Notes: generated from the letters alone by a model not told the origin. A DNA stretch of 64,000 bases from JALZAI01 sp038212215 (GCA_038212215.1 JBBQUT010000002.1:186001-250000); one strand, 5' to 3'. Positions 49,862 through 58,927 are shown, numbered from the stretch's first letter. Numbers and translations: made by a program.

Positions 49862-50410
49862 ATGACTAGCGCAGCGCATCCTGAGCGGGCGCGCCCCACC
49901 ATGCCCGATGGCTACGGGCTACCGAGCACGACCGACGGTCTGCTGAGCTGGCAGGAGGTCGAGCAGCGGCTGCGCGCGTCACGGCACTACTGGCTCACCA
50001 CTGTTCGCCCCGACGGCACGCCGCACTCGGTGCCGCGGTGGGGCGTATGGGTGGACGGTCGTTTCTATTACGACGGCGCGCCGACGACGCGCCACGTCCG
50101 CAACCTCGACCACAACCCGGCCTGCACTCTGACGCTCGAGAGCGGCACCGAGGTGGTGATCGTCGAAGGCGTGTCCACGGCGACCAGCGCCGACCCGGCT
50201 GACCTCGGCGTGCGGCTGGCGAGCGCGTTCGGGAAATACCACCCGGAATACGCGCCTGGTCCGGACTCCTGGGCCGGGGACGAGGGCGGCGGGCTCCGGG
50301 TGATCACTGCCAAGCGGGCGCTCGCCTGGTTCGCGTTCCCGACGGACTGCACCCGGTTCACCTTCTGGAGCCTCGACGCCCGACCCGCGTTACGGAACGT
50401 CCTCACCTGA
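49862..50410 (+). CDS. Pyridoxamine 5'-phosphate oxidase-like flavoprotein
   Basis: A 182-residue split-barrel protein: ASRHYWLTTVRPDGTPHSVP (F420/FMN-side strand), VWVDGRFYYDGAPTTRHVRN, LTLESGTEVVIVEGVS and a closing TRFTFWSLD. Actinobacterial proteins of this group bind FMN, F420 or haem and act as reductases or detoxifying enzymes; which applies here cannot be told. Start ATG at 49862. It converges with the acidic protein gene, overlapping by 21 bases. Confidence 0.85.
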   Translation: MTSAAHPERARPTMPDGYGLPSTTDGLLSWQEVEQRLRASRHYWLTTVRPDGTPHSVPRWGVWVDGRFYYDGAPTTRHVRNLDHNPACTLTLESGTEVVIVEGVSTATSADPADLGVRLASAFGKYHPEYAPGPDSWAGDEGGGLRVITAKRALAWFAFPTDCTRFTFWSLDARPALRNVLT

Positions 50411-50710
50411 CGCGATCCGGTCGGACGTGCGTGGGCCGACCAGGCGCTGGGCGGCACCGGATACGCCGTCCTGCGCTTCCGGCGCCGGATCACCCGAGCC
50501 GGACGGCTCACCGTCGATCCGTGGACCATCCGTCCCGGCGACCTCGTGCATCTGTTCGAGGCGGGACTCACCGGACTCGGCCTGACCAGAAGGCGTGTGC
50601 ACCCCCTCGACCTGCGAGCCGCGCTCGGCGGTCGTGACCGCCTCGTCCACTGTCTCGCCGCTGCGCTCCGGCACTGGTGAGCCGAGCGACGTTGCTTCCT
50701 CCGCAGACAT
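50390..50710 (-). CDS. Small acidic low-complexity protein
   Basis: A 106-residue protein rich in Glu, Gly, Ser and Pro with only scattered hydrophobic residues, probably disordered. No family recognised. An ATG at 50710 and uninterrupted frame support it weakly; its 3' end overlaps the convergent flavoprotein gene. It could be spurious. Confidence 0.4.
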   Translation of the reverse strand: MSAEEATSLGSPVPERSGETVDEAVTTAERGSQVEGVHTPSGQAESGESRLEQMHEVAGTDGPRIDGEPSGSGDPAPEAQDGVSGAAQRLVGPRTSDRIASGEDVP

Positions 50711-50893
50711 CGCGCATCCCTTCGGTCACGGCAGGCCGCACGCTGCGGCACATCCTGCCAGCGGCCTTACCCCGTCCGGGTCACGAGGTACCCGCCGAGC
50801 GGCACGCGACGGGGGTGGCTGGCCGCAATGTCGCGCGCGTGCTGGCTCGTCCCCCCACATTAAGGGTGTGCTTAGGTCGCGGTTGACACCGCG

Positions 50894-50922
50894 GCTGACG
50901 AAGCGCCCAATGGATCGTCAGC
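50894..50922. promoter_or_regulatory. Inverted repeat upstream of the cox operon
   Basis: GCTGACGA (50894-50901) and TCGTCAGC (50915-50922) are exact inverted repeats with a 13-base spacer, 26 bases before coxM. TTGACA at 50883-50888 could be a -35 box, but no good -10 follows. It is a candidate operator of CO-dehydrogenase expression; the LysR protein encoded at 59.0-60.0 kb is one possible ligand. Confidence 0.5.
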
Positions 50923-50947
50923 GCCGACAGTCGAGAAGGGTTCCCGC

Positions 50948-51823
50948 ATGCAGGTTCCGGCACCATTCGATTACGAACGTGCGACGAGCGTCGATCATGC
51001 GATCGGGTTGTTGACGAGGTTGGGCGACTCGGCGCGGCTGGTCGCCGGCGGCCACAGCTTGCTGCCGATGATGAAGCTCCGGCTGGCCAACTTCGAGTAC
51101 CTGATCGACATCAACGACCTGCACGGCGAACTCGGCTGCATCACCGCCGAACCGGGCCGGATCCGCATCGGCGCGATGACCCGCCACCGCGAGCTGCTGG
51201 AATCTGACGAACTCGCGAGCGCTTTCCCGATCTTCCGCGACGCGGAGCGGGTGATCGCCGATCCGGTCGTGCGCAATCGTGGCACGATCGGCGGCTCGCT
51301 GTGCCAGGCCGACCCGTCCGAGGATCTGTCCGCGGTCTGCACGACGCTCGACGCCAGCTGCGTTATCCGCGGCCAGGACGGTGAGCGCGAGGTCAGCATG
51401 GAGGACTTCCACCGCGGCCCCTACGAGACGGCGGTGGGCGACGCCGAGATGCTCGTCGAGATCCGCATCCCGGTGCGCCCGAACGGATCGAGCGCGTACG
51501 AGAAGGTCGAGCGCCGCGCCGGCGACTGGGCCGTCACCTCGGCCGGTGCAGCGATCTGGCTGGACGGCGCGAGGATCGCAGACGTCAAGGTCGGGTTGGC
51601 TGCGGTCGGCCCGAACACCACCGCGCTTCCGGCGATCGCCGAGGCGCTGCGCGGTCAGGAACCGTCCGAGCAGGCTTACGCCCGCGCCGGGGAGATCGCG
51701 GCGCAGAGTTGCAGCCCGACGACCGACTCGCGTGGCACCGAGGAGTACAAACGCCACCTCGCAGGTGAGCTCACCAAACGCGCGCTGCGCCGCGCCGTCG
51801 CACGTATCAACGAAAGGTCTTGA
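50948..51823 (+). CDS. coxM: Aerobic CO dehydrogenase, FAD-binding medium subunit
   Basis: FAD subunit of the molybdenum/copper CO dehydrogenase; passes electrons from the iron-sulphur subunit to the quinone pool. The 291-residue product has both FAD-binding motifs, VAGGHSLLPMMKLRL (about residues 32-46) and NRGTIGGSLCQADPSED (about 111-127), in the CoxM pattern. A GAAGGG box precedes the ATG at 50948. It is the first gene of a coxM-coxS-coxL operon. Confidence 0.95.
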   Translation: MQVPAPFDYERATSVDHAIGLLTRLGDSARLVAGGHSLLPMMKLRLANFEYLIDINDLHGELGCITAEPGRIRIGAMTRHRELLESDELASAFPIFRDAERVIADPVVRNRGTIGGSLCQADPSEDLSAVCTTLDASCVIRGQDGEREVSMEDFHRGPYETAVGDAEMLVEIRIPVRPNGSSAYEKVERRAGDWAVTSAGAAIWLDGARIADVKVGLAAVGPNTTALPAIAEALRGQEPSEQAYARAGEIAAQSCSPTTDSRGTEEYKRHLAGELTKRALRRAVARINERS

Positions 51824-51824
51824 C

Positions 51825-52334
51825 ATGCAGGTGACCATGACGGTCAACGGCGAAGAGGTGACCCGGGAGATCGAGGGACGGGTGCTGCTGGTGCATTTCC
51901 TGCGCGACCACCTCGGCCTCACCGGAACGCACTGGGGTTGCGACACGAGCAACTGCGGAACGTGTGTCGTCTGGATGGACAACGAGCCGGTCAAGGCGTG
52001 CACCGTGCTTGCCGCGATGGCGGGCGGCCACGAGGTGCGCACGGTCGAGGGGCTCGAGCAGAACGGCGTGCTCGACCCGGTGCAGCGCGGTTTCATGGAG
52101 TGCCACGGCCTGCAGTGCGGGTTCTGCACGCCCGGCATGATGATGACCGCACGCGCCCTGCTCGATCGCAATCCCGACCCGTCGGAGGGCGTCATCCGCG
52201 AGGCGATCTCCGGCCAGATCTGTCGCTGTACGGGGTACGCGACGATCGTGCGCTCGGTGCGCTGGGCCGCCGCCGAGGAAGCCGGAACCCGCACGACGGC
52301 TGAGACCCGCACCACCGCAGGTATCAGCTCATGA
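51825..52334 (+). CDS. coxS: Aerobic CO dehydrogenase, 2Fe-2S small subunit
   Basis: A 169-residue protein with two [2Fe-2S] sites: the plant-type site GCDTSNCGTCVVW with its fourth cysteine in VKACTVL (about residues 44-66), and the helical site CGFCTPGM with CRCTGY (about 104-145). Its C-terminal Thr-rich extension (TRTTAETRTTAG) is not part of the fold. It begins one base after the coxM stop and overlaps coxL by four bases. Confidence 0.96.
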   Translation: MQVTMTVNGEEVTREIEGRVLLVHFLRDHLGLTGTHWGCDTSNCGTCVVWMDNEPVKACTVLAAMAGGHEVRTVEGLEQNGVLDPVQRGFMECHGLQCGFCTPGMMMTARALLDRNPDPSEGVIREAISGQICRCTGYATIVRSVRWAAAEEAGTRTTAETRTTAGISS

Positions 52335-54724
52335 CGACGGTCGAGGAACGCCGCCTGACCGAGTTCGAGGACAACGACCAGAAGCCGGTCGGTCACGGGC
52401 GGATGCTGCGCAAGGAAGACCCGCGGTTCATCCGCGGCAAGGGCCGCTACTGCGACGACGTGCAGTTGCCGGGCATGCTGCACCTGGCAATCCTGCGCGC
52501 GCCGATGGCGCATGCGCGCATCCTCAGCGTCGACACCTCCGCCGCCGAGGCGCACCCGAAGGTCAAGCTCGTGGTGACCGGGGCGATGCTCGCCGAGAAG
52601 GGCCTGGCCTGGATGCCGACCCTGTCCAACGACGTGCAGGCGGTGCTCGCCACCGACAAGGTGCGCTTCATGGGCCAAGAGGTCGCGTTCGTCGTCGCCG
52701 ACGACCGGTACTCCGCGCGCGATGCCCTCGAACTCATCGACGTCGAGTACGAGGTGCTCGAGGCAGTCGCGGACGTCCGCACGGCCCTGGACCCGAGCAA
52801 GCCCGTCATCCGCGACGACCTCGAGGGCAAGAAGGACAACCACTGCTTCGACTGGGAGACCGGGGATGCCGCGGCCACCGAGGCAGCGTTCGCGAAGGCG
52901 GACGTCGTCGTGACTGAGGACATCGTCTACCCGCGTGTGCACCCTGCGCCGATGGAGACCTGCGGCTCGGTCGCCGACTACGACTCGGTCGACGGCAAGC
53001 TCACGCTCTGGTCGACGACGCAGGCGCCGCACGCGCACCGCACGCTCTACGCGATCGTCGCGGGCCTGCCCGAGCACAAGATTCGCGTCATCTCCCCCGA
53101 CATCGGGGGCGGCTTCGGCAACAAGGTGCCGATCTATCCCGGATACGTGTGCTCGATCGTCGGGTCGCTGCTCACCGGCAAGCCGGTGAAGTGGATGGAG
53201 GATCGTTCGGAGAACCTGACAAGCACCGGATTTGCCCGCGACTACGTGATGCGCGGCGAGATCGCGGCGACCGCGGAGGGCAAGATCCTCGCGATCCGCA
53301 CCCACGTCCTCGCCGACCATGGCGCGTTCAACGGCACCGCCGCTCCTACCAAGTACCCGGCAGGGTTTTTCGGCGTCTTCACCGGCAGTTATGACATCGA
53401 GGCCGCGTACTGCTCGATGACGGCCGTGTACACGAACAAGGCGCCCGGCGGCGTCGCCTACGCCTGCTCGTTCCGCATCACCGAGGCGGTCTATCTGGTC
53501 GAGCGGCTCGTCGACTGCCTGGCTTACGACATGAAAATGGACCCGGTCGAGTTGCGGATGAAGAACTTCATTCGACCCGAGCAGTTCCCCTATACGAGCA
53601 AGACCGGCTGGGTGTACGACTCCGGCGAGTACGAGGCAACCATGCGCGAGGCGCTGCGCATCGCCGACTACGACGCGTTGCGCCGCGAGCAGGCCGAGAA
53701 GCGCGCTCGCGGCGAGCTGATGGGCATCGGCGTCGCGTTCTTCACCGAAGCGGTCGGTGCCGGTCCCCGCAAGGACATGGACATCCTCGGCCTCGGCATG
53801 GCCGACGGCTGCGAGCTGCGCATCCACCCGACGGGCAAGGCAGTCGTGCGCCTGTCGGTGCAGTCGCAGGGGCAGGGACACGAGACGACATTCGCGCAGA
53901 TCGTCGGCGAGGAACTCGGCATCTCACCGGCCGACATCGACGTCGTGCACGGCGACACCGACAACACACCGTTCGGGCTCGGCACGTACGGCAGCCGATC
54001 GACCCCGGTCTCCGGCGCGGCCGCGGCCCTGGTGGCGCGCAAGATTCGCGACAAGGCGCGCATCATCGCCTCCGGGATGTTGGAAGTGTCGGTGGCCGAC
54101 CTCGATTGGAACAAGGGGTCCTTCCAGGTCAAGGGGGATCCGGGGAAGTCCGTGACCATCCAGGACGTCGCGATGCGCGCGCACGGCGCAGGCGATCTAC
54201 CCGAGGGAATCGAGGGCGGCCTGGACGCCGCGGTCTGTTACAACCCAGAAAACCTGACCTATCCGAACGGCGCTTACATCTGCGTCGTGGACGTGGATCC
54301 GGGCACCGCCGTCGTGAAGGTGCGGCGGTTCATCGCGGTCGACGACTGCGGCACGCGGATCAACCCGATGATCATCGAGGGACAGATTCACGGCGGGCTG
54401 ACCGACGGCGTCGGCATGGCGTTGATGGAGATCATCGCCTTCGACGAGGGCGGCAACTGCCTCAGCGGCTCGCTGATGGATTACCTCATCCCGACAGCGC
54501 TGGAAGTACCCGACTGGGAGACCGGCTTCACCGTGACGCCGTCGCCACATCACCCGATCGGCGCGAAGGGGGTCGGCGAGTCAGCCACGGTCGGCTCACC
54601 TCCGGCGATCGTCAACGCCGTCATTGACGCGCTCAAGCCGTTCGGCGTGCGGCACGCGGACATGCCGCTCACCCCGTCGCGGGTGTGGGACGCGATGCGC
54701 GGCCAAGCCACACCGCCGATCTGA
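52331..54724 (+). CDS. coxL: Aerobic CO dehydrogenase, large catalytic subunit, form I
   Basis: Molybdenum-copper subunit that oxidises CO to CO2. The 797-residue product has the form I active-site loop AYACSFR (residues 376-382) with the copper-binding cysteine at 379, the sequence used to separate true CO dehydrogenase from form II relatives. Molybdopterin-binding stretches include SPDIGGGFGNK (about 255-265), QGQGHETTFAQI and GVGESATVGSPPAI, the last with the catalytic glutamate. Length matches the family. The ATG overlaps the coxS stop. The gene order M-S-L is that of known form I operons. Confidence 0.97.
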   Translation: MTTVEERRLTEFEDNDQKPVGHGRMLRKEDPRFIRGKGRYCDDVQLPGMLHLAILRAPMAHARILSVDTSAAEAHPKVKLVVTGAMLAEKGLAWMPTLSNDVQAVLATDKVRFMGQEVAFVVADDRYSARDALELIDVEYEVLEAVADVRTALDPSKPVIRDDLEGKKDNHCFDWETGDAAATEAAFAKADVVVTEDIVYPRVHPAPMETCGSVADYDSVDGKLTLWSTTQAPHAHRTLYAIVAGLPEHKIRVISPDIGGGFGNKVPIYPGYVCSIVGSLLTGKPVKWMEDRSENLTSTGFARDYVMRGEIAATAEGKILAIRTHVLADHGAFNGTAAPTKYPAGFFGVFTGSYDIEAAYCSMTAVYTNKAPGGVAYACSFRITEAVYLVERLVDCLAYDMKMDPVELRMKNFIRPEQFPYTSKTGWVYDSGEYEATMREALRIADYDALRREQAEKRARGELMGIGVAFFTEAVGAGPRKDMDILGLGMADGCELRIHPTGKAVVRLSVQSQGQGHETTFAQIVGEELGISPADIDVVHGDTDNTPFGLGTYGSRSTPVSGAAAALVARKIRDKARIIASGMLEVSVADLDWNKGSFQVKGDPGKSVTIQDVAMRAHGAGDLPEGIEGGLDAAVCYNPENLTYPNGAYICVVDVDPGTAVVKVRRFIAVDDCGTRINPMIIEGQIHGGLTDGVGMALMEIIAFDEGGNCLSGSLMDYLIPTALEVPDWETGFTVTPSPHHPIGAKGVGESATVGSPPAIVNAVIDALKPFGVRHADMPLTPSRVWDAMRGQATPPI

Positions 54725-54737
54725 GAATCCGGTACTC

Positions 54738-55628
54738 ATGACGAAAATCATCGAAGCTCGGGTGAGCGAACTGACGGCGGGCCGGGTGCCGTTCGTGCGC
54801 GCGACCGTCGTCCGGGCGCAGGTGCCGACCTCGGCGCACCCCGGCGACGACGCGATCGTGCTGCAGGACGGGTCGATCGAGGGTTTCGTCGGCGGGCAGT
54901 GTGCAGAGACCTCGGTGCGGACGGCGGCGCTCGGGGCATTACGTGACGGCGAAAGCGTGCTGCTGCGGGTAATGCCGGACGGCGAGGTGGCTTTCCCGGA
55001 CTCGCCCGGCGCGCAGGTAGTGGTGAATCCGTGCCTGTCCGGCGGGGCGCTGGAGATCTTTTTGGAGCCCAAGTTGCCTCCGCCACTGCTCGAAATCGTC
55101 GGACAGACCCCGGTCGCCGCGGCGCTGCTCGCGATCTGCGACGTGCTCGGTTACGCGAGCGCTCGGTCGCTGCCCTCGGCGCTCTCGTCGCACGCGGCGG
55201 CGGTCGTCGTGGCGAGCTACGGACGCGACGAGGAAGCGTCGTTGCAGGCCGCGATCGACGCCGGAGTCGGCTACATCGCTCTTGTCGCCAGCCCGCGTAG
55301 AGGTAAGGGAGTACTCGACGGCATGGGACTTTCGCCGGACGAGCGCGCGCGGATCAGCACGCCCGCCGGGCTCGATCTCGGTGCCCGCACGGCAGGTGAA
55401 GTCGCGGTGTCGATCATGGCCGAGGTCATCGCGTCGGTGCGGTCCGGCGCGGCGCCCGGCGCCCTCCCCGAAGCAGCGCCGGTTGTCCCCGCGCAGGCGG
55501 TGGATCCCGTGTGCGGGATGCTCGTGACCGTCCTCGCCGACACACCGCACCTCGTCCTCGGCGGCGTCGAGCACTGGTTCTGCAACCCGGGTTGCCGCGA
55601 CCGTTTCGCCGCGAACAGCGGACGCTGA
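54738..55628 (+). CDS. XdhC/CoxI-family maturation protein with C-terminal YHS domain
   Basis: A 296-residue protein. The N-terminal ~230 residues follow XdhC/CoxI proteins, which help insert or sulphurate the molybdenum cofactor: FVRATVVRAQVPTSAHPGDD, GSIEGFVGGQCAE and a Rossmann-like part ending GLDLGARTAGEVAVSIMAE. The last ~50 residues form a YHS-type metal-binding domain (VDPVCGMLVTV, WFCNPGCRDRF) with three cysteines, a possible copper or iron site. The fusion suggests a role in copper delivery to the CoxL centre, which is an inference. The ATG at 54738 lies 13 bases after coxL. Confidence 0.87.
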   Translation: MTKIIEARVSELTAGRVPFVRATVVRAQVPTSAHPGDDAIVLQDGSIEGFVGGQCAETSVRTAALGALRDGESVLLRVMPDGEVAFPDSPGAQVVVNPCLSGGALEIFLEPKLPPPLLEIVGQTPVAAALLAICDVLGYASARSLPSALSSHAAAVVVASYGRDEEASLQAAIDAGVGYIALVASPRRGKGVLDGMGLSPDERARISTPAGLDLGARTAGEVAVSIMAEVIASVRSGAAPGALPEAAPVVPAQAVDPVCGMLVTVLADTPHLVLGGVEHWFCNPGCRDRFAANSGR

Positions 55629-55634
55629 GCGCCG

Positions 55635-56516
55635 GTGTCTGCACCGTTCGTCGATGCCGTCGCAGTGCGCAGGCAACTCGATGAGGTCGACTACCTGGTT
55701 GACGAGGGCACGGCCACGGCGCTGTTTCTGGCAACGGCGCTGGGACAACCGCTGCTGCTCGAAGGAGAACCCGGGGTCGGCAAGACCGCGGCAGCGAAGG
55801 CACTCGCAAGGGCGCTGGACACCCCGCTGATCCGGCTGCAGTGCTATGAGGGGCTGAGCGCGAGCGAAGCGCTCTACGAATGGAATTACCAGCGGCAACT
55901 GCTCGCGATCCGGCTCGCCGAGTCGGTGCACAAAACCCTGCATGACGCGGACCTGTTCACTGCGGAATTCCTGCAGGAGCGCGCGATTCTGCGCGCCGTC
56001 CGCTACGACGGGCCGTGCGCGCCGGTGCTGCTCATCGACGAGATCGACCGCGCCGACGACGAGTTCGAAGCACTCTTGTTCGAATTTCTCGGCGAGGCCT
56101 CGGTCACCGTCCCTGAGCTCGCGACGTTCACGGCAGCGCGCCGGCCGATCGTCATCCTCACCTCCAATCGCAGCCGGGAGTTGCACGACGCGTTGCGTCG
56201 GCGCTGCCTGTACCACTGGATCGACTACCCCGAACCTGCCCGCAGCACCGAGATCCTGCGCCGCAGCGTGCCGTCGGCGAACGACGCTCTGATCGAGTCG
56301 ACATCGCAGTTCGTCGGACGAGTGCGCCGGCTCGACCTGGACAAGGCGCCGGGCATGGCCGAGGCGATCGACTGGGTGGCCGCTCTCGCGGTTCTCGGCG
56401 TGAGCGAGCTGATGCGTCCGGACATCGTCGCGACCCTGGGCGCAATCGCAAAAACGCCAGACGACCGAGGCACAATCATCGAATCACTCGACGAACTCGG
56501 CTATGCCTCGGCCTGA
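55635..56516 (+). CDS. coxD: MoxR-type AAA ATPase, CO dehydrogenase maturation (CoxD)
   Basis: A 293-residue AAA ATPase with Walker A GEPGVGKTAAAKAL (about residues 43-56), Walker B VLLIDEIDRADDEFE, sensor I ILTSNRSRELHDAL and arginine-finger region RRRCLYHWIDYPEP. CoxD-type ATPases, with CoxE, help build the CuSMo centre. GTG at 55635, six bases after the preceding gene; the end overlaps coxE by 14 bases. Confidence 0.92.
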   Translation: MSAPFVDAVAVRRQLDEVDYLVDEGTATALFLATALGQPLLLEGEPGVGKTAAAKALARALDTPLIRLQCYEGLSASEALYEWNYQRQLLAIRLAESVHKTLHDADLFTAEFLQERAILRAVRYDGPCAPVLLIDEIDRADDEFEALLFEFLGEASVTVPELATFTAARRPIVILTSNRSRELHDALRRRCLYHWIDYPEPARSTEILRRSVPSANDALIESTSQFVGRVRRLDLDKAPGMAEAIDWVAALAVLGVSELMRPDIVATLGAIAKTPDDRGTIIESLDELGYASA

Positions 56517-57711
56517 CGCGATGTTGCGCGGGATCGACCGCGCCGCGTTCGGTGTGGCCTTCGCCCAGCGGTTACGCCGGTCCGGGGTGCCCGTCGCGGT
56601 CACCTCGCTCGAGTCGTTCGCGCGCGCCCTGCGAGTGTCGCACCTCGCCACTCGCGACGAGTTGTACTGGACGGCGAGGGTGTGTCTCGTGCGGCGGGTC
56701 GAGGACGTGGCGCGCTTCGACGCCGTGTTCGCAGCCGTGTTCGCCGATGCCGTGCTGGAAATGGATCCGCATGCGCGGCGGGTGCCGTCGCACAGCCGGC
56801 CAGGCGAGGACGACGCGCATGTCGCGCTGCCGGAATCCGCCGGGCTCGAGTCGGCCGGTGCCGGTCTGCCCTGGGTGACATTGCCGCCCATCGTCAGCGA
56901 CAGCCCCGATTCGGACAGCCCGGTGTGGGTGCCGGAGCGGCTGCCGAGCGAGCTGGCCGGGCTGGTCGACACCGCTTTCGAGTTGCTCAGCCCAGAACAG
57001 CTGGAGCTGCTCGGCGCGTGGATGCAGGACGCTGTGCGCGCCTGGCCGATGCGTCCGTCGCGGCGCAGGGCCGTGCATCGCAGCGGGCACCGGATCGCGT
57101 TGCGTGCGACGATCGCGCGCTCGAGGCGAACCGGCTGGGAGCCCATCGAACTCGTCCGTGAGCATTTTGTGCAGCGTCCGCGCCGGGTCGTGATGCTGTG
57201 CGACGTCAGCCAGTCCATGCAGGCGCAGGCAACGGCCTATCTACATCTGATGCGCGCACTCACCCTCGGCGCCCACGCCGAAGTGTTTGCGTTCGCCACC
57301 ACCCTCACCAGGCTCACCGCGACGCTGTCGCACCGCTCGGCCGAGATCGCCGTCGAGCAGGCCAGCGCGAAGGTCGTCGACCGCTTCGGCGGCACGCGCA
57401 TCGCGGGCAACGTGCAAGCGCTCCTCGCCTCGCACCACGGTTCGGCGGTGCGCGGCGCGGTCGTGATCATCGGCTCGGATGGGTGGGACAGCGAGCCGCC
57501 TGCCGCGCTCGCGGCGGCGATGGCGCGGCTGCACCGGCGCGCCCATCGGGTGATCTGGATCAATCCGCGTGCCTCGGCGCCGGGATTCGAGCCGCGGGTC
57601 GCGACGATGGCCGCCGCGCTGCCGTTCTGCGACCGTTTCCTGCCGGCCGGGACGTTCCGCTCGCTCGCGGACGTCCTCGCTGAACTAGGCGCTGGGACGC
57701 GGCGGCGCTGA
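56503..57711 (+). CDS. coxE: CoxE-like von Willebrand A domain protein
   Basis: A 402-residue protein of the CoxE family. The VWA domain (about residues 220-400) has the MIDAS motif DVSQS (VMLCDVSQSMQAQATAYLHL), with TRIAG and the late IIGSDGWDSEP as further metal-site elements. An N-terminal helical part is typical. CoxE acts with the CoxD ATPase in maturation of CO dehydrogenase. The ATG at 56503 lies in the end of coxD, so the two are coupled. It is the last gene of the operon; no coxG-type gene follows. Confidence 0.92.
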   Translation: MPRPDAMLRGIDRAAFGVAFAQRLRRSGVPVAVTSLESFARALRVSHLATRDELYWTARVCLVRRVEDVARFDAVFAAVFADAVLEMDPHARRVPSHSRPGEDDAHVALPESAGLESAGAGLPWVTLPPIVSDSPDSDSPVWVPERLPSELAGLVDTAFELLSPEQLELLGAWMQDAVRAWPMRPSRRRAVHRSGHRIALRATIARSRRTGWEPIELVREHFVQRPRRVVMLCDVSQSMQAQATAYLHLMRALTLGAHAEVFAFATTLTRLTATLSHRSAEIAVEQASAKVVDRFGGTRIAGNVQALLASHHGSAVRGAVVIIGSDGWDSEPPAALAAAMARLHRRAHRVIWINPRASAPGFEPRVATMAAALPFCDRFLPAGTFRSLADVLAELGAGTRRR

Positions 57712-57790
57712 CCGCCACGCCGGTGCGTAAATCGCCGCGATCCGCGCCGGGCGGTGCACGAGCATCTCGCCTCCCTCGCCGTCGCCGAGA

Positions 57791-58927
57791 TCAAATCCTG
57801 GCGGGGTCGGGCGCCCAGGGGAGGTAGTCGCGGCCGTCGGTCGCGGCGGCCTGTCGCGCTGAGCGCAGCTGGTAGTCGGTGATCCCGCCGGCCTCCCACG
57901 GGCCGACCGAGCCCGCATCGACCGCACTACGGGATTTGGGCAGGACGCCGATCTCGGCGCGGACGACGGTGATCGGTCGGTCGGCAAGGGTGAACCAGTC
58001 GAGGTCGAGCAGGTCGTGGCTGCCCGTTGTGGTGGCCCCGCGCCGCATCGCGTCGGCCAGCCGGGTGGCCATGCCTACTGCCGCGAGATGGCCGGGGTTG
58101 GCTTCGAACAATCCCGCGCCGGTCGCGAGGTAGCCAGTTTCGAACAGGCTGAGGACCATCGCCAGCAGGCTGAACGCACGCGGGTCGTCGTTGGCGCGGG
58201 CCATGAAGGCGAACACTTCGATCTCGTTCTCCAGCGACGTCCCGTAGCCGGCGAGTACGTGCGCCCAGTCGTGCTGGGCCAGCAATGGTGGCGCTGACCC
58301 GGGCAGTCCTGGGTAGCCGAAGCCCCGGTCGCGGTAGAAGTCGGCGACGCCGCGGCCGAGGGTGCCGACCGGAAGCTCGCCGAGAGTCGCCCAGCGAGCG
58401 GCCAGACCCGCATCGTGGCTCACCTGCCCCCACGACTCGTCGAGGCTGCTGGTGTGCAGGGCAGCCAGCCGCTGCGGCGAGACGGCCCCGAGATAGCCGT
58501 TTCGCGCGAAGTCGATGCTGGCCAGATCCAGCGCGCCGTCGGCGAACCGGAGCGCGACGTCGATCATGTCGTCATGGACGTTCAGGGCTTGCGCGAACTC
58601 CTGGATGCGGTTCACGGTGACTTCGTCCAACGGGCGGGTACAGAACGCGACCAGCAACATTATCTGCACGATGCGGCCACGGAACATCGAGTTGCGCCGA
58701 GCCAGGTGTGCGGCGAAGTCGGGGGCGGTGATCGGCGCGGCTGTGTCGGGGGCGATGTCGTAGCCGGTCATCGACGAGAACAGCGCCTGGATCAGCAGGC
58801 GTTGCAGGGTGCTGAGTGCAGCGCGGCCCCCCACGGCCGACACCACCCCGCGGGCCAGCAGCTGCGCCTCGTCGGCGGACGGCGGGGTGAGCAGAACCTC
58901 CGTGCCAGGAGCCGGATCGGTGGTCAT
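57791..58927 (-). CDS. Coq4-like protein with HDxxH-x11-E metal motif
   Basis: A 378-residue protein. The segment HDWAHVLAGYGTSLENE (about residues 217-233) fits the zinc motif HDxxH-x11-E of the Coq4 family, inside RGVADFYRDRGFGYPGLPG...; Coq4 acts in ubiquinone head-group modification in proteobacteria and eukaryotes. The N-terminal ~150 residues are helical and resemble a TerB-like domain (MLLVAFCTRPLDEVTVNRIQ). No signal peptide is seen. The ATG at 58927 is the first plausible start. It converges with coxE. The organism otherwise makes menaquinone, so the substrate is open. Confidence 0.7.
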   Translation of the reverse strand: MTTDPAPGTEVLLTPPSADEAQLLARGVVSAVGGRAALSTLQRLLIQALFSSMTGYDIAPDTAAPITAPDFAAHLARRNSMFRGRIVQIMLLVAFCTRPLDEVTVNRIQEFAQALNVHDDMIDVALRFADGALDLASIDFARNGYLGAVSPQRLAALHTSSLDESWGQVSHDAGLAARWATLGELPVGTLGRGVADFYRDRGFGYPGLPGSAPPLLAQHDWAHVLAGYGTSLENEIEVFAFMARANDDPRAFSLLAMVLSLFETGYLATGAGLFEANPGHLAAVGMATRLADAMRRGATTTGSHDLLDLDWFTLADRPITVVRAEIGVLPKSRSAVDAGSVGPWEAGGITDYQLRSARQAAATDGRDYLPWAPDPARI

